Shown here one piece after another: positions 46,453 to 57,949 of a stretch of 64,000 nucleotides of DNA. Made by a program: the position numbers and the translations under genes. The notes below the pieces were generated by a model. That model was not told the DNA's origin and did no database searches. It saw only the letters and a list, made by a program, of their open reading frames with translations. Position 1 is the first letter of the stretch, and each line of letters opens with the position of its first letter. Source of the stretch: Cotesia glomerata (Eukaryota; Arthropoda; Insecta; Hymenoptera; Braconidae); assembly GCF_020080835.1 (NCBI RefSeq), contig NC_058167.1:8030957-8094956 (forward strand). The letters are read 5' to 3'.

Positions 46453-47358
46453 TCAATTCTTCATTTGAGTAACATTGGAAAAAAACTTCCGTAATACTTG
46501 AGAACTTTTTATATTGTCAATCGCATCATCAAATGATACAGTGGCTTTATTTTTTATTAAAAACTCCATCGCTTCGTTTTTCACTTTGTCCATATCATAA
46601 TTGTCAATTGTTACCAATATTTTAACAATATTATCCACTTGAAAATTATTGACTAATTTCGACTCACAATAATCCTTCAATCTATTTATATGATACATGT
46701 GAGCAAAAGATGACAATTTTAGAAGTAAATCAATATCATTTGCCTGAACTTTTCCTCCATACAAAAATTTCAGTACTTCTTTAATACTTTCAGCATCGAA
46801 TTCACTTAAATCAATACAATTTTCTTGTTTTTCTTTCATTTCGGTAGTGAGCATTTTCTTAAAAACCGCGCTATTACAAGCCAGTACTATTTTGTGAGCT
46901 GGAAACTCTTGATCCCCCACTTTTATAGTAATATCACTGAATTCCTGTGACAAAAAAAAATCTTTCACATTAGCCAGTTCTTGAGCAGGATTATCTAATG
47001 CTTTGTCATTAATACTATCATCAAGTTTTATTGTGCAAGAAATATTATAAGGTGGTTGACAGGGAGTACCATCAAAAAGAAATTCATCACTAAGTCCAGT
47101 CCAATTTATCATGGTGATAGGTCCAAGTGGTTTGTTATTAAACTTAACCTCGATTTTAGCGTTAATATTATTCCCTCCAACTTTGTTTATTTTTACCAGA
47201 CAATCCCAACCATTCGAATAATTATGTGCAGCAGTGTGTATATAAAAGGTACCAGTATTGCTATTAGGAAACCCAAAAGATTTTGAAATGACCCAGAATG
47301 CTCCTATCTCATGAAGCTCCCAGTTGTGTGTAATTTCGCGCGAATCAGAACCTCCCAT
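46453..47358 (-). CDS. TDPOZ/SPOP-like BTB protein, paralogue 1
   Basis: Intronless coding frame of 301 residues; the start ATG at 47358 is preceded by an acceptor (TTTTTCAG near 47395), so a 5' UTR intron is likely. Residues 10-115 are a diverged MATH-like domain (NWELHEIGAFWVISKSFGFP, WDCLVKI, PPYNISCTIK). Residues 130-237 are the BTB fold (SQEFSDITIKVGDQEFPAHKIVLACNSAVFKKML, ending DYCESKL). About 238-300 is BACK-like. SPOP relatives bring substrates to CUL3 ubiquitin ligases through MATH, using BTB to bind CUL3. The N-terminus MGGSDSRE fits the N-myristoylation pattern (Gly2, Ser6), which is unusual for this family. It sits 513 bp from a same-strand paralogue. Confidence 0.9.
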   Translation of the reverse strand: MGGSDSREITHNWELHEIGAFWVISKSFGFPNSNTGTFYIHTAAHNYSNGWDCLVKINKVGGNNINAKIEVKFNNKPLGPITMINWTGLSDEFLFDGTPCQPPYNISCTIKLDDSINDKALDNPAQELANVKDFFLSQEFSDITIKVGDQEFPAHKIVLACNSAVFKKMLTTEMKEKQENCIDLSEFDAESIKEVLKFLYGGKVQANDIDLLLKLSSFAHMYHINRLKDYCESKLVNNFQVDNIVKILVTIDNYDMDKVKNEAMEFLIKNKATVSFDDAIDNIKSSQVLRKFFSNVTQMKN

Positions 47359-47871
47359 ATTTTTACACTTTTTTATTTCATGTAATGTCTGTACCTGAAA
47401 AATTAATCAATTATTTAAATTTTAAATGAATATTTAATATTAAGTAAATTAAGAATACTTACTGTTCTTTAATTGTTTAAACTTAGAAATAATTTTTTTA
47501 AATTAGTAAATACAATATTATACGCAATAACTAATAAAACTTCTTTATCTACATCTATGTACTTATCTCAATGTTTTTTACAGATAGTACTGGTAAGTAT
47601 TGAAAAAAATAATACTAATAAAAACACTGTGTATTATTTTCCGGGATTCCTAAAGCATATAGAGCGGGGTTTTCAAATTAATTTCTGTAAAAGGATTACT
47701 AATGCTCATTTAAATTTATTTTATTTTTTTATTAATATAAAAGTTTACTGAGTACAAAATAATTTCGGAAAAAATTTTATTATGAATTTATAAAAATATT
47801 TTTAATTATATTTAATTTAAAAAAAAATTAATGTTTGTTTTATTTGTATTTTAAATTTTATCAAAAAAGAT

Positions 47872-48795
47872 TTATTTCTTCATTTCAGCGAGATTGGCTA
47901 AAAAGTTCCACAATACTGTGGAATTTTTTATATTATCAATTACATCACTGAATGATACATCAGATTTATTTTTTTTTAGAAACTTCATTGCTTGGTTCTT
48001 CACTTTATCCATATCATAATTATCAATTGTTACCAATATTTTAACGATATTATCAACTTGAAAACTGGTGAGTAGTTTCGACTCACAATAATCCTTCAAT
48101 CTATTAATTTGATACATGTGAGCAAAAGATGACAATTTTAGAAGTAAATCAAGGTCATTTGTCTCAATTTCTCTTCCATATAAAAATCTAATAACTTCTT
48201 TAATAGTTTTAGCATCAAATTCACTTAGATCAATACAATTTTCTTGCTTTTCTTTCATTTCTGTATCAAGCATTTTTTTAAAAACCATACTATGACATGC
48301 CAGTACTAGTTTGTGAGCGGGATACTCTTCTTCGCCTACTTTTATACTAATATCACTTAATTCCGGTGATAAAAAATAATCTTGGACATTAGCCAATTCT
48401 TGAGAAGCTTTGACTAATGCTAAAATATTATTGTCTTTATGAATTTTTATCGTACAAGTAATATTATGAGGCGGTTGAAAATGAGCAGCTTCAAAAATAA
48501 ATTCTTCACTATAGTTATTCCAATTTATCATATTCATGTGTTTTAACTCACTGTCATTTATTTTTAATGAGATATCAGCTTTATTTTTAATCAATCCGTG
48601 TAGTAGTATTTTTACATGATAATTCCAACAATCCCAACCTAACCAACGTTGCGATGTAGTAGCGAATACACAGAAACTAACAAAATCGTCATCAGGAAAT
48701 CCAAAAGTTTCTGAATTTAACCACTCTGGTTCTATTCCATGTAGATCTTCAATCTTCCAGTTGTATGTCACTTCACGCGAATAATAATTGCCCAT
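47872..48795 (-). CDS. TDPOZ/SPOP-like BTB protein, paralogue 2
   Basis: Intronless frame of 307 residues, about two-thirds identical to the neighbour at 46453-47358 and with the same domain order: MATH-like 10-120, BTB about 135-243 (SPELSDISIKVGEEEYPAHKLVLACHSMVFKKML), BACK-like end. It also has an acceptor just upstream (ATTTCAG near 48845), so the pair share a 5' UTR intron and arose by tandem duplication including it. The N-terminus MGNYYSRE again fits N-myristoylation. Both copies keep full frames, suggesting both are used. Substrates are unknown. Confidence 0.9.
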   Translation of the reverse strand: MGNYYSREVTYNWKIEDLHGIEPEWLNSETFGFPDDDFVSFCVFATTSQRWLGWDCWNYHVKILLHGLIKNKADISLKINDSELKHMNMINWNNYSEEFIFEAAHFQPPHNITCTIKIHKDNNILALVKASQELANVQDYFLSPELSDISIKVGEEEYPAHKLVLACHSMVFKKMLDTEMKEKQENCIDLSEFDAKTIKEVIRFLYGREIETNDLDLLLKLSSFAHMYQINRLKDYCESKLLTSFQVDNIVKILVTIDNYDMDKVKNQAMKFLKKNKSDVSFSDVIDNIKNSTVLWNFLANLAEMKK

Positions 48796-48970
48796 ATTTT
48801 CGTATTATAGATATCAAAGTTCTTAAATATATGATTGCTGTATCTGAAATATTTAATTTTATGCCTATAATTCGATATCATGGTATTAAAGTTAGATGAA
48901 AATTAATTTAACATATATTTAATAATTAGTAAAGTGGTTACCTCCTCACGGAAGATGCTGGGGTTTGTAA

Positions 48971-49755
48971 CCAGATCTAGTCGCAACTTAATAACAATCA
49001 AGGCTATTAAATCTATTTACTTTTTCCTAGTCAGATCGCGTCTCGAGTATGCTGCAATTCTATACTAAAATTGTTTGATCTCCTATTTATTATGTCTACA
49101 GCATCAAAATTGACAAAGTTCAAAACACAAATTTCTCAAGTTCCTATCCTGGAAAATTGATCGAGTGTATCCTAAACCGGGCTTAGACAAGGACGAACTT
49201 TGTCGTAGATTTCAATTGCTATCATTAAAAAACCGTCGACTTTGTGCGAGTGCTATATTTATGACGCGACTGATACAGGGAAAGGTGGATTGTCCGAGAC
49301 TACTAGAATCAATTATTTTCAAAACTCTGACTTGGAGGTACATTGTCTCCTTTCAGCTTCCACTGACAGGTACTAACTTAACTACTTCTGCCTCTCTATA
49401 CCGATTAACCCTTCAGTACCCACGTTCTTTTTAGTGTCTCACTTTCACTGCAGTGACATCCCTGTTTAAAATTTCCAATAGGATCCTATCAAAAGCGACA
49501 AAAGCCACTTAGAAACCCATAAATTTTATTGGTTTCTAAGTGGCTTTTGTCGCTTTTGATGGGATCTTATTGGAGCTTTTTAACAGGGATCCTATAAGTT
49601 GAATGTTGTTGCGTAAGAAAAATTCTCATAGCGAGGGTACTGAAGGGTTAATAAATGCCTTTAACGATTTCTATAAAATTGATAACAACCTTGATGTTTA
49701 TCAGATAAACAATGTTGATTGTTTCTCGAAACTATGTTTATCAAATAGAGACTGA
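48971..49755 (+). pseudogene. Non-LTR retrotransposon RT C-terminal remnant
   Basis: Translates to typical C-terminal pieces of a non-LTR polymerase: LVRSRLEYAAIL near 49030, VYPKPGLDKDELCRRFQLL, KNRRLCASAIFMTRLIQGK and a tail ending at TGA 49753-49755. Frameshifts and stops lie between the blocks at about 49060-49160. A piggyBac-like MITE (49409-49647) interrupts the last part at a TTAA. It lies on the opposite strand to the TDPOZ genes and is a decayed fragment. Confidence 0.8.
49409..49647. mobile_element. piggyBac-like MITE with TTAA duplication
   Basis: 239 bp beginning CCCTTCAGTACCC and ending GGGTACTGAAGGG, flanked by TTAA at 49405-49408 and 49648-49651. The CCC...GGG ends with TTAA are the piggyBac hallmark. 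Inside is a second long inverted repeat, with phrases ACTTAGAAACC and its complement around 49510-49550. Non-autonomous. Confidence 0.9.
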
Positions 49756-49929
49756 GCCAGAGCATTTTATATATTTACTTATTACACTAAATACAGACTT
49801 ATTAATATTATTATTATTACTCATAAGTATTATTATTAAATATATTTGTAACTGTTATTTCTTTTTTTTCTAATGGAACCCGCTTAATGGCTTTGCTGTA
49901 GGGTTCAGTGTATATTGTTTAAAATCAAA

Positions 49930-50110
49930 ATAAAATAATTTTAAAAATTTTATAACAAATTAATTATGACAAAAAAAATTAGCATGTAGAAATTTTTAAA
50001 AATAAAAAATGCAATTTTTTAAAAATAATTTTTTGGAACAAATTTGTTTGTTAAAAAAAAAATTAAAAAATCATCAAGATTGCTAACTTTAATGACATTA
50101 ACACTAAACA
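49930..50110 (+). repeat. Copy of the ~211-bp AT-rich repeat
   Basis: Shares AATTATGACAAAAAAAATT, GGAACAAATTTGTTTGTTAA and GCTAACTTTAATGACATTA with the tandem pair at 17229-17650. No coding content. The surrounding 49756-50425 is otherwise unremarkable AT-rich DNA. Confidence 0.6.
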
Positions 50111-50582
50111 ATTTTTTTAACAAACAAATTGTTTTGAAAAATTATTTAAATTATTAAATATCTGCTTAATTAAATTTCATCTGTAATTCAACTTATAAAT
50201 GAACATTTTTTTAATCCTGGCCAAAATTTTATCCAATTCTGGAATATATCTATACGGATATATATTTTAACATTGATGAAATTTTATCCCAGTTTAAAAA
50301 ACTGATCCTTAATTTTAAATACATTAAAAATACTTACTTCTTTTTTAATTTATATAATTCAAAAATAATCAAGAAAAAAATTTGCAAATAAAAGGTTAAT
50401 ATGAATAGAATGGAACTTCGTTTTTTTCTGCCTAAAAAAAAAAATCGGTGAGTTTTAAGAAAAACTGAGAACCACTGCATATCTGAGACTAAATACAAAA
50501 TTATTGTGGGACACATTAGTAGCTACAAAATATAATAGATGGCTGTTAGAGTTTGTCAAGACTGAATTTTTAGTCTTCGTAC

Positions 50583-50614
50583 TATGGAGGGTAGAAGTAC
50601 TTCTACCCTCCATA
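50583..50614. mobile_element. 32-nt perfect palindrome with 8-bp target duplication
   Basis: Two 16-nt complementary halves (first half TATGGAGGGTAGAAGT) are flanked by direct CTTCGTAC repeats at 50575-50582 and 50615-50622. The matching right arm near 63010 has a single CTTCGTAC and no palindrome, so this is an insertion. The 8-bp duplication suggests a hAT end-to-end relic. Confidence 0.8.
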
Positions 50615-52474
50615 CTTCGTACAGACACGATATGACATATATAATATAAAAATGGACTTTACTTTCAGAGCTAGCAATAAAAAGAAATTAGAATATTAAA
50701 AATCATACGTTAAAAATATGAAAAGAATATACGCCACCTAAAATTAATGTTTTTTATGCTTAAAATAATTATAAAAAAATTACATATGTAATGTAATAAT
50801 TAATAATAATATGTTCCCTACAGAATTCATCATCTACTGTTCAGCGGCAGTAAAGTCGAAAATTACTGAAAATTTTAATTTGTATTTTTTTGTCTTACGA
50901 GTGCAATTTATATTTATATTTATATTTCATAAACGTAAAATTAATTAACGATAAATATAACCAAGAAATAATAAATAGTTATACGATCTCTGTATTTATC
51001 AAAAAATTTAATTTGAGTAAAGTATAATTATATTTTTTTATCTCATCACTATGATTAATATTTTCTATGCTTAAAAATAATAAATAAAAAAAAAAAACAC
51101 AATAACATAATCGATAATTAACGTTCCCTATTGAATTCCTCATCTTCTGTTCGGTAGCAGTAAAACTGAAATTCCTTAAAAATTTAATTTCAGTATCAAA
51201 TACTGTTTTTCACAGTCTAGATATGCATGATAAATATTTTTTAAGCCTTATTTTATCTCACTCAAAGTTGTAGTTTTAACGAGGAATTAATTTACATTTT
51301 TGATATAATTTAATTTTCAGTGTCCATCGGCAGTTAATAGAAAGTCGTTTAATCATTTAAATTTTCATATTATGTCACCTTGAATAATTCAAAGTTCTAT
51401 GAATTACAGAGGCGGAGTCTTAGGCTTTCATTTTGTCGACTGTCTCATCTGCTTACCGACAACCTTTTACACTAATGTCTTTTTAGATCCAATGCATTGC
51501 CGGAACTAATTCTTTTAGGGTACCTGAGGTGTTTACGTTCTCCCTGATTATTTATACTAACTACAGGTAGTACCGCAAATTGGAAAAAAGAGGCTATTTG
51601 GTTCTCGAAATGAAAATAGTTTTCTGAAAATCTATAAAAAAATTACAAGATTGTAAAAACTAATGAAATAGTAAAATTCATTAAAATAGCTGTAGATGTG
51701 TAGGTAATTTTCGATCCAGGATTATAAAATTACATGAAAATTAGAGCTTGTTCCATGAACTTTTTGATACAACTTGCATACATTTGATAAGTTAGTCTCT
51801 AAAACTGAATCAGTAAAATACTATTGATAGATGTTTTATAGTTAGTTTCTCAAAATGTTTGAAATTTACTATGAGAAATAAGTAATTATTAATTTTTTAA
51901 TTAGTGGAAATGGTCACATTTTGAATTAGTAGATTTTATCCTAATTGGTCGAATAAAAAATTCTTAAAATTTGTAAAAAGTAATTTATCTAAAAGTGTAT
52001 CTCTTTTACTCACAAACTTTCTAGAAAATTCGTTTTAAAACTACTCATTTTGATTTAGTTTTCATACTTACTATTATCATCATAAGTTAAAATTTAAATA
52101 ATTTACTTCAAGAGAATAATAAAATAGATCCTACAAAAAAGTTTTAATATGTGTAAGCGATTACATTAACCATTTAAAAGACATCCGAGATCAAAGTTTA
52201 AAAAAATTTATCAATAAAAAATTTTTTTTTTTTTTAATTTCCTACCACATTGGAAAATAATAGTTGTCAAATGAATATTCTATATTTTTGTAGACAATTT
52301 AATGCTCTACAAAAAATGTCAGATATGTTTAATTGATTACTGCAACCGTTTAAAAGATATTCGTAACTGAACCCCAATGCTTTCTGATTTCAATAATTTT
52401 TTAATAACTTTTTCAAATTTATCCATTAAATTCATGAATTGTAGATATTTTCTTAAAAATTGTAGCTCATATTG

Positions 52475-53031
52475 ATAGAATGGAAGTTTTTAACTATTTT
52501 TTACCCTATTCATAAATGTAAGGAAGCTTTAATTTTGGAGAAAGAGAATGGGTTATGATTTACACGAAAAATGATATGAAATGTATAGTATACAAATGCG
52601 TTTTTAAGACACAATGACTTCTTACACAACAAACAACGAACAATCGCTCAATTTTTCATTCCGGAATTTTACAGTGAATATTACCTCCATCTCCAAACGC
52701 AAAATTCACAGGGTTTTGCGTTTGAATCTGAATTTATTTGGTTTTGTCTCAACGTAACTTTTGAACCAAGAATATTGAAATTTTATTATTTTAATTGATT
52801 ATAAAAATGATTTAAATTTAATTTTTTTAAACGCATTTTTAGAAATTTCTTATCATTTTTTGTGTAGATCATAACCCACTTGGTTGTTTGCAAAAATATT
52901 GGCGGCCAGTATATGAAACCTGGAATTGATCCTTTAAGGGGGTCATCTTTAGGGGTTGGTTTTTTCCCCTGAAAATTTTTTTCCTCACATTTATGAATAG
53001 GGTAAAAAATTGTAAAAAACTTCCATTCTAT
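52475..53031. repeat. Inverted-repeat element
   Basis: ATAGAATGGAAGTTTTT at the left is mirrored by AAAACTTCCATTCTAT at the right. Inner blocks (CCCTATTCATAAATGT, GGGTTATGATTTACAC) pair with CACATTTATGAATAGGG and GTGTAGATCATAACCC. 557 bp, non-coding. The region 51000-52474 before it is AT-rich with no gene, apart from a diverged second copy of the terminal motif near 51130-51180. Confidence 0.65.
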
Positions 53032-53279
53032 GTGTATGATATCTTAATTACACTCGTAAGACAAAAGAAAAAAAAATAGTTTATACTCTAATTAAATTTT
53101 TAAATAGTAATTGACTTTACTGTTGCCGAACAGTATGTGACGAATTCTACAGAGACCGTCCCTGATAAAACAGAATGATTTGATATGATAAATAATGATT
53201 AAAAAATTAATCATATTCTTAATCATTTCAAATCATGTAAATCATTTTCGAAATTTAACAATTAATCATTATGAATCAT

Positions 53280-54300
53280 TTTTAATAATGGGAAATAGGC
53301 AGGATATGAAATGATTAAAAATTTTTAATCATTTCAAATCATTTCTAATTCTGAAATAGTGCTCAAATTTTTGTCACCAGTAATGATTGAAAATGATTAA
53401 GCTAGTATTAAAAATTTTAAATCATGTTAAATCATTATTAATCCTAAAATACTTTCTGAATTTTTGCTACAAGTAATGATTAAAAATGATTTGGTCAGTA
53501 TTAAAAATTGTAAATCATTCCGAATCCTTTTTAATCGTAAAATAATGCTCGAATTATTTGCGCCGGTTATGATTGACTATGATTAGGTTAGTATTTAAAA
53601 TTTTTAATCATTTCAAATCATTTCTAATTCTGAAATAGTGCTCAAATTTTTGTTACCAGTAATGATTAAAAATGATTCAGCTAGAATTAAAATTTTTGAA
53701 TCATGTTAAATCATTACTAATCCTAAAATACTTTCTGAATTTTTGTTACTAGTTATGATTGAAAATGATTCGGTCAGTATTAAAAATTTTTTATCATTCC
53801 AAATCATTTTCAATCGTGAAAAAATGATCGAATTTTTGTTACCAGTTATCATTGAAAATGATTAGGTTAGTATTAAAAATATTAAATCATTTCAAATCAT
53901 TGTGAATTGTGAAATAATGCTCGAATTTTTTTCACTAGTTATGATTGAATATGATTGATTAGTATTACAAATTTAGTATAATGTTTAAACATTACTAATC
54001 CTAAAATATTTTATATATTTTTGTCACCAATTATCGTTGAAAATGATTTGGTTAGTATTGAAAAATTTTGAATCATTACAAATAATTTTGAATCATGAAA
54101 TAATGCTAGAATTTTTGTAACCAGTTATAATTGGAAATTATTTGATTAGTATTAAAAATTTGTAATTATGTCAAATAATTCGTCATCGTGAAATAATATT
54201 CGAATTTTTATTATCAGTTACGAGTGGAAATGATTCGTTTAGTGTAAAGAAATTTCCAATAATGGTAAATTATTTCTATTGGCGAAATTTCGATTAAACG
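53280..54300 (+). repeat. ~93-bp tandem array
   Basis: About 10-11 diverged units, recognised by GGTTAGTATTAAAAATTT at 53400, 53490, 53585, 53679, 53771, 53864, 53957, 54049 and 54143. Each unit includes AATCATTTCAAATCATT and a TTTTTGTCACCAGT-like phrase. Non-coding. Confidence 0.85.
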
Positions 54301-54430
54301 AAATGGTTTGATAAAATCACCAATGGTTAATATTATAATTATATTTAATGTTATAGAATAGTGTACATCATTTTTAAAATTGATCATTCATCATTTCAAA
54401 TGGTTGTTAATGCTAATTTCGGCTAGTAGT

Positions 54431-56180
54431 CCCTTATCTGAACAGGAAAGCCTACATGCGCATTTATGTCCCCGGGTTCTGATAATTGATATTTACGAAT
54501 TTTTTGCCAAGGATTACGAAAAACTAGGTTATTTTGCTCACAAATGGTAAATTTAATTGTGAACAACAATTTAATTGTTTAAACCACTATAACTGAGGAA
54601 CGGCTGATTTGACAGTATTATGTAAAGAAATTTTTCTTTACATATTTATTAATTATAAAAAAATCGAGTATGATTTTATTTCATTTTTTAACGATTATAA
54701 AAGATAATTCGAGTGTGATCATTAAGTGTCACGTTTGACTCTTGTAAGAGACCCAGGGAAATTTCCGTAATTAGTCTGGGGCCCAGGTACATTAAAGAGA
54801 TTAAATAGATGAATGGGAGTTTTGTTATATGTAAGCAAACTCACTTATACTTAAAATAAGAAATACTTAAGTAATGATAAAGAACATTAGATAAAAGATT
54901 TATTTTACAGAATTTTAGTGTTGAGACAAATATCGAAATAAATTTTAATAATGCACTTTTTGAAATAATTTTTAGATCATGAAAATTAAATATGAAATAA
55001 GAAACAAATAACAAAAATAGAACTTGAAAGTTAAATAATTTAAAATAAACAATTAAATTCTAAAATAATACAACAAATTTATAAAACGAAAAAACAGAAA
55101 TATTTCTACAAATAAATAATTAAATTCAAGAAAACGTAAGAGATGCTAGATTTGAGTACATATTTATTCATACGATTTAAATAAATAAATTAATGTAGAC
55201 AGTACAAATGTATGTCTTTGTCTATGCGTAAATGCGCTTACGTATACACAAACACAAAGATGAATAATAGAACATAAGACTAAGTAAGAAAGTATGTTGC
55301 AATCTGACCCAAGTAGAGGGACTCATACAACATTTGTAGACAAATTTAAGAGAGAGGATAAAGGCCCAAGAAAATAGACAAATAATTGGACATTTGTTTC
55401 CCCCAATGAGTGGAAATTAGTAACGCCCTAAAATTCGACACCTCGCAATTGTCACCAAAAAAATCTCTCTCGTTGTCCTGACGTCCTAGTGTTAACATTA
55501 ACATCGTACATAGTTTAAATAAGTCTCAATAGACCACGTGTAAATCTATTGTATAGAAAGTAAAACATTTGTAAAGGTAAAGTAAAATCGTAAAGTGAAA
55601 CCAGCTAAAACAAATTAAATCAACAAGGTTCATCAAATTTTTTATCAGGTATATTTTAAATTGTTAATATTTGTGAATTTAGTAATATTGTAAAATAGTT
55701 ATATGAAAGAAAAAGTTAACTTCAATCACTGTGTAATAATTGTAATTATTGTAAATTAACTAATGATAATAATTTTGGATTTAAACAATATATGTATTAA
55801 AACTATTCAACTACATCAATTATTCAAACAAACCTATCATTCTCAATAAATTAAAACTCGAAAGTTCCCGGTCTATTAGTCTAACACGCTAGGGCCGAAT
55901 ATACTTAAACACATTAAATATTTTAAATGTAAAACTAATTAATTACCCTAAAATAATTTTTTTTACATAACAACAGGAAATTTTATTCAAAAAAAAAATG
56001 TTTGAAATTAAAAAAACCAACAAAAAGAGTTCTCATTAATTTTTTGATAAAATAAATGTTTTCAGAAATATCACAAAAAACGACAAGTAGCGGTCGGACC
56101 TCTCTGTCGCGTGCACGCATTCCACGGACTCGATTGACAAATGACAAGCAAAAAGAAAATCCAAAGACGACAAAAAATTA
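54431..56180. other. Unique non-coding interior of the 8.1-kb element
   Basis: Moderately complex AT-rich sequence without a frame over 60 codons. It includes a GTCGCGTGCACGC patch near 56107. Nothing here matches a gene family I know. Confidence 0.5.
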
Positions 56181-56199
56181 GAAGTTCGGTATTTAGCAA

Positions 56200-57745
56200 A
56201 AACTATAAGATTAACGCGATGAGTACCTTAAATGGAAACATTTTAAAGTATCGAAAAATCGATGAGTTTAATCCACCCCATGGATACGAAGAAACAGCCC
56301 CATAACTAATTATTTTCAGCTAATTTTACATAATTTTCAAATTTTAAAATTCATTTCTCGGTGTTCACTGGAGATTTAGAAAAAAAACTCATGGAAATCA
56401 TAGAAGAAACTCTATAGAAGATTTTCACGACCATAATCGATCAATTTGATCGTCTCATGGACACCGAGTAACAGCCCTATAAGTGGGGTTTTTTTTGACG
56501 AATTTAACAGAAATTTGACTTTTAAAAATTCAATTCTCGGTTTCCACTGGGAATCGAGAGAAGAAACTCATGAAAATAATTAAGTAGACTCTATAGAAGT
56601 TTTCCGGACCCATAATCGATCCATCCACCCCATGGACACGAAGAAACAGTCTCATAAGTGCCGTTTTTTGACTAATTTGACAGAAATTTAACATTCAAAA
56701 ATTCAATTCTCGATGTCCACTGGGAAATAAGAGAAGAAACTCATGAAAATCATAGAGTAGAATCAATAGAAGAATTCTAAACCCATAATGGATCGATTAA
56801 CCCCATGGACACCGTTTAACAGCCCCATAAATGGAGTTTTTTGACAAAATTGACAGGAATTTGACTGTTAAAAATTCATTTCTTGGTGTCCACTGGAGAT
56901 TAACGAAGAAAAACAATGTAAATCATAGAGTACACCCTTCAGAAAATTTCCAGACCCATTGTAAATCGATCAACCCCATGGACACCGAGTAACAGCCCAA
57001 TAAAAGGTGTTTTTTGAATTATTTGTCAGAAATTTGACTTCTAAAAATTCAATTCTCAGTCTCCACCGGAGATTAAGAAAGGAAACTTCTCAAAATTGTA
57101 TAGTAGACTCTACAGAAGATTTCCAGACCCATAATCAATCGATCAACCCCATGGACATCGAATTACAGCCTCATAAAAGGTGTTTTTTGACTAATTTGAC
57201 AAAAATTTGACGTCTAAAAATTCATTTCTCGGTTCTCCACTGAAAATTAAGAAAGAAAACTTCTGAAAATCATAGCGTTGACTTTATAAAAGATTTCCAT
57301 ACCCATAATCGATCGATACACCCTATAGGCACCGAGTAACAGCCCTATAAGTGGCGTTTTTTAACTTATTTGACAGATATTTGACTGTTAAAAATTCAAT
57401 CTTCGGTGTCTACTAGAAATTAAGAAAGTAAACTTCTAAAAATTGTAGAGGAGACTCTAAAGAAGATTTCTAGACCCATAATTAATCGATTAACCCCATA
57501 GACACCGAGTATCAGCCCCATAAGTAGCGAATTTTAACTTATTGGACAGAAATTTGATGTTTAAATATTTAATTCTCAAAGTCCACTGGACATTAAGAAA
57601 GGAAATCCATGGAAATCATAGTCTAGACTCTATAGAAAATTTTCAGACCCATAGTTGATCGATCCACCCCATGGACACCGAGTAACAGCCCCATATGTGG
57701 CGATTTTTGATTTATTCGTCAGAAATTTGATTCTTGAAAATTAGA
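56200..57745 (+). repeat. 174-bp tandem array, forward arm
   Basis: Nine units, anchored by CCCATGGACACCGAGTAACA at about 56281, 56458, 56633, 56806, 56979, 57152, 57326, 57499 and 57672; spacing is 173-177. Each also carries TTTGACAGAAATTTGAC and a GTCCACTGGAGATTAAG-like block. The open frame 57007-57210 is incidental. Confidence 0.9.
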
Positions 57746-57949
57746 AAAAGATCGCGATCTCATGAAAATGTCTATTTTATCAATTTTGCGATATGGTGAA
57801 CTTTAAAATTTTCATAAGTTTTTTTCTTTAATTTTTCAAGAATAACTAAAAATGAATTTTTATAAGTCAAAATTCTATCGGATAAGCTGAATTGAGCATT
57901 TTATCAAGTTGTTTTGTCATGTCTATGGATTGTATCGTTCGATTATAGG

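Noticed and set aside
48971..49755. A functional plus-strand gene opposite the TDPOZ pair
   Set aside because: Only C-terminal RT blocks with internal frameshifts and stops and a MITE insertion; a remnant, not a gene.
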